This document shows positions 47,274 through 53,886 of a stretch of DNA of 60,678 nt, piece by piece. Location: the IMG/VR virus record IMGVR_UViG_3300032897_000004, positions 1 through 60,678 of that record; one strand, given 5' to 3'. The notes beneath the pieces were generated by a model. The model saw nothing but the letters and a program-made list of their open reading frames with translations, did not search any database and was not told the origin of the DNA. Made by a program: the position numbers and the translations under genes. Each line of letters starts with the position of its first letter. Within the stretch, counting starts at the first letter, position 1. Source of the DNA: a virus.

Positions 47274-48179
47274 TCACTCGAAGGACTGCGCGGCCAGCTG
47301 TTGCTTGTACCACTCGGGCAGACCGGCGGTGGCCTTCCGCAGGATTTCCTTGTGGAAGTTCTTCCACATCCATTCCATGATGTCCTGCTGCTCCTCCGCG
47401 ATAAGGTCCTCGTTCACGGTCCTCATGAGCGCGCCGATATCGCGAGGCGAGCCCTCCAGTAGGCCCTCATCACGGAGGTGCTGGACCGCCTTCTGCCAGC
47501 GCGCCTCGGTGCGGAAGCTCTCGACGAAGTCCTCCCAGTGACCCTTGCTGGTGTGCTCCTTCTTCCAGCTATCGCGGTGGACTTCCTTGAACTTCTCGGA
47601 CACCAGCTTGCCGCACATGATAGGCATGGGGTGGCCCTGCTCGCCACCAAGCATCCAGGGTGTGTAGCGCTTGCAGACGACGCCCTCAATCTTTGGACCG
47701 CCGAGATAGCTCTCCCGGTCAAAGAATGCGGTGAGCTGTTCCATCGAGTCCACCATGCCCTCATAGAGCCGCGGTACGACGTCGATGCCGAGGAACTTGG
47801 CCTCGTCGCAGAGGGTGGGGTAGTCGAAGAACCTCTCGTAGGCCGAACAGCCGAAGAGCGCGAGATGGTTGGTCGGCACGCGGTCATACTTTAGCGCGTT
47901 GTGCTTCGGCTTTTTGAGGTACTCGCAGTAGTAGACGACGTTAGGCGCGAGTAGGCCGCGATGAAAGAGGTCGAGAGCATGCTCAGCGCCCTCCTTGAAC
48001 ATCGTATCAATAGCGCCCTCGAACATCTCCTTGCCCTTCGAGCGCATGTGCAGGGTGCCATCAATGAGACCGAAGACGAACTGTGAGCCGTCGACCTTCT
48101 CGGTGACCTCGACGGGCTCTTTGAACAGGTCCTTGATATAGCCCTGACCAATGGTGAAGATTTTGGGGAAGGCGTGCAT
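47274..48179 (-). CDS. Rnl2-like RNA ligase
   Basis: A 301-aa protein. Motif I VTEKVDGSQFVFG (AMP-accepting Lys), motif III VVYYCEYLKKPK, motif IV KIEGVVCKRY, motif V CGKLVSEKFKEVHRDSWKK. This is the T4 Rnl2/RNA_ligase family order; a helical C-terminal domain follows (MEWMWKNFHKEILRKATAGL). It seals 5'-phosphate/3'-OH nicks in RNA, complementing RtcB, which joins the opposite polarity. Confidence 0.88.
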   Translation of the reverse strand: MHAFPKIFTIGQGYIKDLFKEPVEVTEKVDGSQFVFGLIDGTLHMRSKGKEMFEGAIDTMFKEGAEHALDLFHRGLLAPNVVYYCEYLKKPKHNALKYDRVPTNHLALFGCSAYERFFDYPTLCDEAKFLGIDVVPRLYEGMVDSMEQLTAFFDRESYLGGPKIEGVVCKRYTPWMLGGEQGHPMPIMCGKLVSEKFKEVHRDSWKKEHTSKGHWEDFVESFRTEARWQKAVQHLRDEGLLEGSPRDIGALMRTVNEDLIAEEQQDIMEWMWKNFHKEILRKATAGLPEWYKQQLAAQSFE

Positions 48180-48331
48180 CAGTGCTTGTGCAAAATCCAG
48201 ACGCTAATGAGAGCGACGAGTAGCCCAAACACCCAAAGCGCGATGTAACCGACGAAGCAGATACACACAATCCAGATAAGGATTGTGAGCGCATGGACAA
48301 GGCCCGGGCTCATGGCGATAAGTGACATCAT
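48179..48331 (-). CDS. 50-aa membrane protein
   Basis: A 50-aa protein from ATG 48331 overlapping the previous stop. One or two hydrophobic stretches (LVHALTILIWIVCICFVGYI; FGLLVALISVWILHKH) make up almost the whole chain. It sits between a deoxyribosyltransferase-like gene and the RNA ligase. Function is unknown. Confidence 0.62.
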   Translation of the reverse strand: MMSLIAMSPGLVHALTILIWIVCICFVGYIALWVFGLLVALISVWILHKH

Positions 48332-48681
48332 CTTTGTCCAACCTCCTTCAGGTACTCGACCGTCATGGGATAGCTCATCTCGCGATAGCCGATGCAAGAT
48401 GGCAGCTCGATAACGGGAATGTCAAGCGACTGTGCGATGCGAATCTCCGTATAGACGCCACTGGGAATGTTGCCCGACTCCGGTAGGGCGCGGAAGGCGA
48501 AGACCTCGCACTGGGTGACCAGGGCATGGGCATAGTCCATACCAAGCGTCTCCCAGTTGTGCTCGTGCTCCGGGGCGTTTGGGTTCAGCACCTCGAAGCC
48601 GAGAGACTCCAGCAGCGCGATGTCGCGCGCCTCCTGGGGCGTGTTGTACAGGGCCATGCAGTGGGCGTAGTAACACTTCAT
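48328..48681 (-). CDS. Nucleoside deoxyribosyltransferase-like protein 2
   Basis: A 117-aa protein from ATG 48681. YYAHCMALYNTPQEARDIAL, LGFEVLNPN, CEVFAFRALPESGNIPSGVY then TEIRIAQSLDIPVIEL shows the NDT-like flavodoxin fold, with the nucleophile-type Glu in YTEI. It is a shorter relative of the gene at 41480. It may act on nucleotides. Confidence 0.7.
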   Translation of the reverse strand: MKCYYAHCMALYNTPQEARDIALLESLGFEVLNPNAPEHEHNWETLGMDYAHALVTQCEVFAFRALPESGNIPSGVYTEIRIAQSLDIPVIELPSCIGYREMSYPMTVEYLKEVGQR

Positions 48682-48683
48682 GT

Positions 48684-48893
48684 TCACTCCGCTGGTAGTA
48701 GGTAGTCCAGTACCTCGGGCCAGTGTCCTGCGTCCGCGAAGTACTTCTCTCGCATGCGCCAAATCAGGTCCCAATCGACCGGGGCGCGGGTCTTCAGGTG
48801 CGTTTGCCATGTCATGTTCTGAGCGCCCCAGCGCATACACCGCGCAGCGGGGTGGCACCAGTCCTGAAAGCAATCGCTCCAAACTAATCTCAT
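48684..48893 (-). CDS. Small protein, possibly leaderless
   Basis: A 69-aa protein (WSDCFQDWCHPAARCMRWGA; DWDLIWRMREKYFADAGHWP). The ATG at 48893 is only 7 bases past the -10 at 48901-48906, so the mRNA would be leaderless. An internal ATG is an alternative. No family is recognised. Confidence 0.55.
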   Translation of the reverse strand: MRLVWSDCFQDWCHPAARCMRWGAQNMTWQTHLKTRAPVDWDLIWRMREKYFADAGHWPEVLDYLLPAE

Positions 48894-48900
48894 CCTTCGC

Positions 48901-48906
48901 AGTATA
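48901..48906 (-). promoter_or_regulatory. Extended -10 promoter (minus) with no leader
   Basis: The minus strand reads TGT-TATACT in GGGCTGTGTTATACTG, the same pattern as 42485-42490. The start codon follows after GCGAAGG, near the expected transcription start. Confidence 0.6.
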
Positions 48907-48959
48907 ACACAGCCCGCCCGCGGTGTGATAACATGATGTCAGGCAACCAAGGAGATGCT

Positions 48960-49289
48960 ATGGCAGAAGCCCCCTTCGAACCCAATTCCTACGAGATGTG
49001 GTCCATCGTCGTCGATGACTTGGTCAGCAACATCTTGCAGCTGGCCCCCGGCTTCGACCCCGACGATATCAAGGACGACAACGACCTGAAGTGCCGCCTG
49101 CTTTCGAACCTCGTCGTCGTGCTCGCCCTGCGCTTCCGGGCCAACGAGCTGGAGGGCTGGGTGCGTGAGGCGAGCGGCGTCTCCGGGGAAGATATCGACC
49201 AGTTTCTGGCCGACATCGAGCAGGAGGGCCAGCGCGCCTTCGCCGAGTGGCAGCTTGAGCAGCGAGAGCAGGATGAGTCTGCCGAGTGA
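48960..49289 (+). CDS. Acidic helical protein, unknown
   Basis: A 109-aa protein from ATG 48960 after AAGGAG. It is acidic and helical (NSYEMWSIVVDDLVSNILQL; EDIDQFLADIEQEGQRAFAE). It opens a rightward run of small genes. No family is recognised. Confidence 0.65.
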   Translation: MAEAPFEPNSYEMWSIVVDDLVSNILQLAPGFDPDDIKDDNDLKCRLLSNLVVVLALRFRANELEGWVREASGVSGEDIDQFLADIEQEGQRAFAEWQLEQREQDESAE

Positions 49290-49359
49290 GATTATCATCG
49301 TCTGCTGCGCGACCATCGCGTTTCTTATCCTTGCGTTTCTGAAAGCAGTGAGGCACTGA
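49273..49359 (+). CDS. 28-aa single-pass membrane peptide
   Basis: ATG 49273 starts MSLPSEIIIVCCATIAFLIL, followed by AFLKAVRH. A single transmembrane helix with a short basic C-terminus. It overlaps the previous gene by 17 bases and stops 1 base before the next ATG. It looks like a phage micro-membrane protein. Confidence 0.5.
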   Translation: MSLPSEIIIVCCATIAFLILAFLKAVRH

Positions 49360-49360
49360 C

Positions 49361-49567
49361 ATGGCTGAGACCGACGCCCGCAAGCAAATCTTGAACTACA
49401 TGGACATGCTCTGTGGTGAGATGCCCGATTCTAACTGCGAGAAGGGCTGCCCCCTTGCCGAGATGAAAAAGCAGGCCGGTAACGAGAACTGCCCGCTCGG
49501 CATTTGCGCCTTCCTTTTCACCGAGTATACTAAGCTGAAGGCACAGATTGACAGCCTGATGAACTGA
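49361..49567 (+). CDS. Small Cys-rich protein
   Basis: A 68-aa protein. Cys residues (MLCGEMPDSNCEKGCPLAEM; NCPLGICAF) suggest a metal site or Fe-S-like cluster; the C-terminus is helical. Function is unknown. Confidence 0.65.
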   Translation: MAETDARKQILNYMDMLCGEMPDSNCEKGCPLAEMKKQAGNENCPLGICAFLFTEYTKLKAQIDSLMN

Positions 49568-49570
49568 GGC

Positions 49571-49840
49571 ATGATGCACTGGAACTACCGCATAGCGAAG
49601 CGTTTACACGGGAATGATGTATATTATACCATCGTCGAAGCATATTATGAGAACGACGAGGTTGACATGTACAGTGACGACTCGACCCCACTCGGCATCT
49701 ATGGCGAGGACCCCGAGGAGGTCGTCCGCGTGCTGGAGATGATGTTGGCGGACGCCGTCAAGGGTCCTGTCCTTGACCTCGACGAATTCGACGCGCAGCA
49801 TCCCCGTGACATCGAGGAGTCCGAAGAAGATGGCGATTGA
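49571..49840 (+). CDS. Small acidic protein, unknown
   Basis: An 89-aa protein (NYRIAKRLHGNDVYYTIVEA; EDPEEVVRVLEMMLADAVKG). The pattern 'NYR...YTIVE.YY...GE...VV..L..ML.D' is common among phage hypotheticals. Acidic tail EESEEDGD. It overlaps the next gene by 11 bases. Confidence 0.62.
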   Translation: MMHWNYRIAKRLHGNDVYYTIVEAYYENDEVDMYSDDSTPLGIYGEDPEEVVRVLEMMLADAVKGPVLDLDEFDAQHPRDIEESEEDGD

Positions 49841-50030
49841 CATCAACGCAATCTATGACCAGCTCGAATCCCACAAGTACGTTGACACGACCTTCGATGA
49901 AGAGTGCTACGAAGCACTGGCCGTCGATGACATGATTTCCTACCTCGTCAATGAGGTGCGTACCATCAATCGCCGCTATGAGGACCTGTTCATCGCCTAC
50001 TCCGAACTGCTGGAGGCCCGACAAAAGTGA
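49830..50030 (+). CDS. Small helical protein, unknown
   Basis: A 66-aa protein from ATG 49830 preceded by CCGAAGA. Acidic helices (INAIYDQLESHKYVDTTFDE; VRTINRRYEDLFIAYSELLE). It is coupled to the phosphoesterase gene by GTGA. Function is unknown. Confidence 0.62.
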   Translation: MAIDINAIYDQLESHKYVDTTFDEECYEALAVDDMISYLVNEVRTINRRYEDLFIAYSELLEARQK

Positions 50031-50542
50031 TTTACTTCACGAGCGACCTGCACATGGGTCATGAGAACATCATCAAATACTGCAACCGGCCCTTCCGCGA
50101 TGCGAACGAGATGGACAGAGTGCTCATCGAGAACATCTGCCAGACCGTCGGACCGAGCGACACGCTCTACGTGCTGGGCGACTTCTGCTTCGACCCGCGA
50201 CGCTTCGAGGCGTGGAACTGCTACCTGCAGGTCTTCATCGAGGACATCATCTACGTCAAAGGAAACCACGACCCCAAGGCCCGCCAGGACCCGCTGGCGC
50301 TCAGCCTGAAGTACAACAAGCACCGCTACTACCTCTGCCACTATCCCTGGGCCTCATGGAGGCCGCGGACCATCATGCTCCATGGACACTGCCATGGTCA
50401 TGCGCCCGACCCGAACCGCGACCCGCGGCAGCAGAACCGCTTCGACGTGGGTGTCGACTGCTGGGACTTCAGGCCGGTGAGCATCGACGAAATCGAGGCT
50501 CGCTGCATCTGGCCACCCCGCCAGGAGCGCGAGCGGGAGTGA
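50027..50542 (+). CDS. Calcineurin-like phosphoesterase 2
   Basis: A 171-aa protein from GTG 50027. YFTSDLHMGHENIIKYCNRP, VLGDFCFDPR, YVKGNHDPKARQ, YLCHYPWASW and MLHGHCHGHAPDPN match the small YfcE/COG4186-type phosphoesterases of phages. It may be a nuclease or phosphatase for RNA ends in this context, but substrate cannot be read from sequence. Confidence 0.84.
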   Translation: MIYFTSDLHMGHENIIKYCNRPFRDANEMDRVLIENICQTVGPSDTLYVLGDFCFDPRRFEAWNCYLQVFIEDIIYVKGNHDPKARQDPLALSLKYNKHRYYLCHYPWASWRPRTIMLHGHCHGHAPDPNRDPRQQNRFDVGVDCWDFRPVSIDEIEARCIWPPRQERERE

Positions 50543-50745
50543 AGCCGTTCTGTCACAGATGCGGTAGGTTCCTCGACGATGTCAAAGTGGAGGAGAGCCA
50601 ACTCCGGGGCGAGTCTCGCACATGCCCGGACTGCCAGTACAGGTCGTTCTCTGGGTTTGACCGCTCGTTTATCCGGCGTGGAACGCTGTGTAATGGGATG
50701 CCTGTCCCAGTCCCCGTTAGCAAGCCCTGGGAAGAGTGCCTCTAG
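50539..50745 (+). CDS. Zinc-ribbon protein with KPW-type tail
   Basis: A 68-aa protein from GTG 50539 (GTGA overlap). CHRCG...CPDCQYRSF forms a zinc ribbon. The C-terminus KPWEECL recurs in three other small proteins (53490-53699, 53701-53886, 54513-54599), which otherwise share nothing. Confidence 0.68.
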   Translation: MKPFCHRCGRFLDDVKVEESQLRGESRTCPDCQYRSFSGFDRSFIRRGTLCNGMPVPVPVSKPWEECL

Positions 50746-51155
50746 ACCTCGGTGAGGAACTCTAGCCAGCGTGTGCCGCGCTCCCCGTTGTCGAGATAGG
50801 CGAGGGAGTCCAACTCGACGACGACGGTGGGCAAGCCCATACGATGGGCCTCCCGTATCATGTCGCGCGTGCCGCGCGACCGCCTGCAGGCCAAGGCCAA
50901 GCAATGGGTGCCGTAGTGTGCCATCTCAATGTTGCGCTGGTGACCGGCGGCCTTATGGAAACGATGCCAGTCGGCCGGGAAGTGCTTGACCGGACACTTC
51001 TCCGTGGCCCAGAGCGCCCCGAGGGTATCCACCCCCGGGGCGTCGCCGCTGACCACCTCATCGGGCATGCCGTAGCGCTCCACGTAGGCGTCGATGATAG
51101 CAAAGACGACGCCGAGCTGGGTGAACAGGTGGTCGCCGCAGATGATGAGCTTCAC
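50742..51155 (-). CDS. SLOG-family (DUF2493/YspA-like) protein
   Basis: A 137-aa protein. KLIICGDHLFT, DEVVSGDAPGVDTLGALWAT (the G-x-A-x-G-x-D nucleotide-binding loop) and TRDMIREAHRMGLPTVVVEL define the small SLOG fold. Such proteins bind nucleotide-type ligands and often occur in phages. It converges with the zinc-ribbon gene. Confidence 0.78.
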   Translation of the reverse strand: MKLIICGDHLFTQLGVVFAIIDAYVERYGMPDEVVSGDAPGVDTLGALWATEKCPVKHFPADWHRFHKAAGHQRNIEMAHYGTHCLALACRRSRGTRDMIREAHRMGLPTVVVELDSLAYLDNGERGTRWLEFLTEV

Positions 51156-51388
51156 CGGACGATGACCTCCGGCACCCAGGGGTTCTCGCCAGCCGTGCGG
51201 AACCAGCGACGCTTGTCGTCTGCCCCCAGGCCGATGTGCGTGTCGGTGATGGCCGTACAGTCTCCCTCAGCGCAATGGTCGGTGGTCTGGTATTTGGTCT
51301 CGCTCGCGTACATCTGCGTGTCCACCGTGGTACGGCTCAGCAGGACGCGCTTGCCGAAGAAGCGAGCGTTTGGTGATTCCTCGCTCAC
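51152..51388 (-). CDS. Small unknown protein
   Basis: A 78-aa protein from GTG 51388 (GTGA overlap with the 163-aa gene). Contains FFGKRVLLSRTTVDTQMYAS and a Cys pair (HCAEGDC). It is coupled to the SLOG gene by 4 bases. No family is recognised. Confidence 0.6.
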   Translation of the reverse strand: MSEESPNARFFGKRVLLSRTTVDTQMYASETKYQTTDHCAEGDCTAITDTHIGLGADDKRRWFRTAGENPWVPEVIVR

Positions 51389-51876
51389 TGCTCGATTTCC
51401 TCGATGGTGTCGAAGTCGTCGCAGATGGCGTGCCAACGCGTTGCACCATCCAGCGAGAGCTTCACGGCGTGCGCGGTGACGGCGACGACGCGCCCCTCGG
51501 TGCAGTCGCCATCGTCGTCGATGACGAGCACGTTCTTGCCGAGGTACTGGGCATAGGGGCTTTTCTTCTCTGTCATGACAATCTCCAGGTCGTCGGGTTC
51601 GAAGTTGAAGGTCTCCACGATGTGGCCATCCTGGTAACGTAGCGGCTTGTCGAACCGCACGATGAGACCGAGGTAGTGCATCTTGTTCTTCTCGATGACG
51701 CCGGTCTCGTCGCCACGGAAGAAGGAATGGTCCTGTGCCGCACAGCGTACGATGACGCGCGTGCCGACCGGGAACTGCTCCCAGACGGCCGGGTTGATGT
51801 GGTGGATGTCCTGCAGGTACTGCGGACCGCCGTGGTCGACGCGACGCTCCTGGTTCAAGTCGTGGACGCTCTTCAT
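51385..51876 (-). CDS. Unknown protein with two small beta domains
   Basis: A 163-aa protein from ATG 51876 (TGATG). Beta segments (FPVGTRVIVRCAAQDHSFFR then GDETGVIEK; LGKNVLVIDDDGDCTEGRVV) look like two SH3-like barrels. Function is unknown. Confidence 0.62.
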   Translation of the reverse strand: MKSVHDLNQERRVDHGGPQYLQDIHHINPAVWEQFPVGTRVIVRCAAQDHSFFRGDETGVIEKNKMHYLGLIVRFDKPLRYQDGHIVETFNFEPDDLEIVMTEKKSPYAQYLGKNVLVIDDDGDCTEGRVVAVTAHAVKLSLDGATRWHAICDDFDTIEEIEQ

Positions 51877-52037
51877 CACCAATAGAGCGCGGCGAAGAAG
51901 AGGAACACCATCGCGGTTGCTACGCCAATGGCGGCGTCGAGCCGCGAGATGGGCTTGCGCTCCCTGCCGATGAGCGCCACGCTACAGAAGGCGTTGGCGA
52001 TAAGCAGCACGGCGAAGACGACGATTACAGCGTGCAT
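51876..52037 (-). CDS. 53-aa membrane protein
   Basis: ATG 52037 with GGAGGAAG upstream. Two hydrophobic helices (AVIVVFAVLLIANAFCSVAL; AAIGVATAMVFLFFAALYW) are joined by a basic loop (GRERKPISRL). Could be a holin-like or superinfection-exclusion protein; no evidence decides. Confidence 0.62.
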   Translation of the reverse strand: MHAVIVVFAVLLIANAFCSVALIGRERKPISRLDAAIGVATAMVFLFFAALYW

Positions 52038-52038
52038 A

Positions 52039-52230
52039 TTATTCTTCCTCCTTGTATCCGGCCCATTTGTTCAGGCCCCAGACTCCGAAGTACAGGTCCC
52101 AGATGCCGAAGGCGACTTCGATGGTGCCCGACGTCCAGTGGTGCCCCGCCATGCCGAGCCCGCCCAGGACGCACAGATAGACGCCCAGCGCGAACAGGCA
52201 GATGGCGAAGAAGGGGAAACCTTTTGGCAT
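52039..52230 (-). CDS. 63-aa membrane protein
   Basis: ATG 52230 behind GGAGGG. FAICLFALGVYLCVLGGLGM and GTIEVAFGIWDLYFGVWGLN are membrane segments. It is the first gene of the leftward unit from the promoter at 52264-52293. Confidence 0.62.
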   Translation of the reverse strand: MPKGFPFFAICLFALGVYLCVLGGLGMAGHHWTSGTIEVAFGIWDLYFGVWGLNKWAGYKEEE

Positions 52231-52257
52231 TGACAGCCCTCCGTGGTTGTGTATACT
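52230..52257 (+). promoter_or_regulatory. Strong rightward promoter
   Basis: TTGACA (52230-52235), 16 bases, TATACT (52252-52257), 46 bases before ATG 52303. It overlaps the leftward promoter region and reads into the long chain of small genes. Confidence 0.78.
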
Positions 52258-52263
52258 AACGGC

Positions 52264-52293
52264 AGGATAGCATCGTAGTAACCACCCTGTCAA
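52264..52293 (-). promoter_or_regulatory. Leftward promoter
   Basis: The minus strand has TTGACA (52288-52293), 18 bases, TATCCT (52264-52269), and drives the two membrane-protein genes. Its -10 abuts that of the rightward promoter, so the two transcripts start within about 10 bases and interfere. Confidence 0.72.
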
Positions 52294-52302
52294 GGGAGAA
52301 CC

Positions 52303-52569
52303 ATGAGAGCACGGAAGAAGCCCGTCGAAGTCGAGTGTATCCGCTACGACCCGCCCAACAACTGCCACGAGGTCTGGGATTTCTGTGGTTGGGACTGGAA
52401 AGACCACGACCCCAGCGACTGCGGCCGTCATGCAGAGGTCTTGCTGGAGACATACAATGGCTTCGTTCCGGCTCACCCTGGCGATTACATCATCCGCGGC
52501 GTCGAGGGTGAGCTGTATCCCTGCGATGCCGACATCTTTGCCAAAACCTACGAAGTTGTGGAGGAATGA
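52303..52569 (+). CDS. Conserved small phage protein, copy A
   Basis: An 88-aa protein. KKPVEVECIRYDPPNNCHEV, PAHPGDYIIRGVEGELYPCD and ADIFAKTYEVVEE are the common phage pattern 'KPVxVEA...PGDWIIxGVKGExYPCKPDIFxxTYE'. Two relatives follow in the window (52566-52850 and 56849-57103). Function is unknown. Confidence 0.74.
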   Translation: MRARKKPVEVECIRYDPPNNCHEVWDFCGWDWKDHDPSDCGRHAEVLLETYNGFVPAHPGDYIIRGVEGELYPCDADIFAKTYEVVEE

Positions 52570-52850
52570 TGAGCGTAGGTAAGTACCGTCAGCGCTGTAT
52601 CGAGCGCGTCGAGGCCATCCAGTACGATGGCACCAACCTTGAGGAAATCCACGAGTTCGCGGAGATGCGCGGCGCAAAGGTCTGGTGGAACGAGATGCAG
52701 AACTGCCCTGAGGTGACACCGGCTGGAGACCTCTTGGAGAAGAACGATTGGGTCGTCTGGAACGAGGAGATGCGTTATCTCTGCGTACTCTACCCGGAGG
52801 AGTTCAACGACTGCTACGTGCCCGACGGCAAGCCGTTCTTGGACGACTGA
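52566..52850 (+). CDS. Conserved small phage protein, copy B
   Basis: A 94-aa protein, overlapping copy A by 4 bases. RVEAIQYDGTNLEEIHEFAE, LEKNDWVVWNEEMRYLCVLY and PEEFNDCYVP keep the family order (VEA.QY...I.EF...DWVV...PEEF..Y) but differ widely from copy A. Confidence 0.7.
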   Translation: MMSVGKYRQRCIERVEAIQYDGTNLEEIHEFAEMRGAKVWWNEMQNCPEVTPAGDLLEKNDWVVWNEEMRYLCVLYPEEFNDCYVPDGKPFLDD

Positions 52851-52851
52851 G

Positions 52852-53196
52852 ATGGCGGAGCCCCGCTTCGAGAAGAAGCTCACACTGGAGCAGGTGCTCG
52901 CTATCGGCAAGGAGGCGCGCTGCGAGGACGTCGTCTTCGAGTGCACCTGGGTGTTCAAGGGGAAGGGCGATTCGGCCTATCCCATCATCACCGGCCAGAG
53001 CTGGCGCGAGGGGGTCAAGGATATCACCGGCAACGTGCTCGACTGTGATGCCACGAAGGAATCGTGGCTCTATCCCCTGCCGACCTACGGCTGGTACCAC
53101 CTCGGTCGCTGCCGCTGCAGAATCTGTGACCCCAATGCACATCGCAGGGAAAGGGAAAGAGTTGACGGACGCGGAAGTCATCACAAAGCTACGTGA
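52852..53196 (+). CDS. Small protein, unknown
   Basis: A 114-aa protein (EQVLAIGKEARCEDVVFECT; YPLPTYGWYHLGRCRCRICD). The Cys residues near the end may bind metal. The last 60 bases overlap the next gene, and the tail there is low-complexity basic. Confidence 0.58.
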   Translation: MAEPRFEKKLTLEQVLAIGKEARCEDVVFECTWVFKGKGDSAYPIITGQSWREGVKDITGNVLDCDATKESWLYPLPTYGWYHLGRCRCRICDPNAHRRERERVDGRGSHHKAT

Positions 53197-53497
53197 CGTG
53201 CTGGGCGGGCGACTCGTCGCCTTCCTCGCCGGAGTAGAGGACACGAAGGTCATCGGTCTCTGGGCAAAGGGCGACGAAGCGCCCGAACCCGAGACGTTCC
53301 TCAGGCTGTTCTTCACCTACAACAGCATCGTTAAGCCTCTGCTTGAGGTAGAGAGTCCCGAGAGTGTGAAGGCGTGGATGGAAAACCTCAACCCGATGCT
53401 TGACGATGTCTCCCCGGCTCGTGCCCTCGCCGAGGGTAACTGGGTGAGCTGGCAGCGCGTGCAGACGGCGATGCGCTTCTTCAGGTCCAATGGATAA
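53135..53497 (+). CDS. Xre/MbcA-like antitoxin-type protein
   Basis: A 120-aa protein. FLAGVEDTKVIGLWAKGDEA then PEPETFLRLF looks like a divergent HTH, and VKAWMENLNPMLDDVSPARA then LAEGNWVSWQRVQTAMRFF recalls the DUF2384/MbcA domain. No toxin partner is next to it. The start is uncertain: ATG 53135 gives a 62-base overlap, TTG 53162 a shorter one. Confidence 0.6.
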   Translation: MHIAGKGKELTDAEVITKLRDVLGGRLVAFLAGVEDTKVIGLWAKGDEAPEPETFLRLFFTYNSIVKPLLEVESPESVKAWMENLNPMLDDVSPARALAEGNWVSWQRVQTAMRFFRSNG

Positions 53498-53699
53498 CCT
53501 GTACTACTGCCCCAACTGCAATTTCTGGGCCTATCTCGACATCATTGAAACCGACCGCGGCACACGCCACTGGCGTTGCAACAAGTGTAACCACCGCGGT
53601 GACATTCGTTATCACCTAGACGGCACGTCCTATCTTAGCGACCTGACGATGTTCAAGGACCTGCCGGTGCCGCCGAAGCCCTGGGGGGACAGCCTCTAA
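53490..53699 (+). CDS. Zinc-ribbon protein with KPW-type tail
   Basis: A 69-aa protein. CPNCNFWAYLDII and CNKCNHRGDI form a zinc ribbon, and the end is KPWGDSL. The last 20 bases of its tail (aagccctggggggacagcct) recur exactly at the end of the next gene. Confidence 0.72.
   Translation: MDNLYYCPNCNFWAYLDIIETDRGTRHWRCNKCNHRGDIRYHLDGTSYLSDLTMFKDLPVPPKPWGDSL
53677..53696 (+). repeat. 20-bp junction repeat, KPW type, copy 1
   Basis: aagccctggggggacagcct encodes the KPWGDS tail of the zinc-ribbon gene and holds a GGGGGGA that can serve as SD for the next start. It is identical to copy 2 at 53863-53882. Variant forms are at 50722-50741 and 54577-54596. Confidence 0.8.
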
Positions 53700-53700
53700 C

Positions 53701-53886
53701 ATGATAATCGGCGAACGCATCACGCTCATGAATGATTGCGAAATGGTCATAGTTCGTGTGAACCAGGATGACACATTCGACGCCCTGTCTCTTGACAACG
53801 GCCGTGTCTATCGTTATGGGAAAAACAAACCAATCAAGAGCAAGGTGCCACCGCAATCGGTCAAGCCCTGGGGGGACAGCCTGTGA
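53701..53886 (+). CDS. Small protein with KPW-type tail
   Basis: A 61-aa protein (GERITLMNDCEMVIVRVNQD; DALSLDNGRVYRYGKNKPIK), probably an SH3-like beta fold, ending VKPWGDSL. It differs from its neighbour except for the tail. It starts 1 base after the neighbour's stop. Confidence 0.66.
   Translation: MIIGERITLMNDCEMVIVRVNQDDTFDALSLDNGRVYRYGKNKPIKSKVPPQSVKPWGDSL
53863..53882 (+). repeat. 20-bp junction repeat, KPW type, copy 2
   Basis: Exact copy of 53677-53696, again at the gene end and just before the GTG start of the next gene. Confidence 0.8.
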
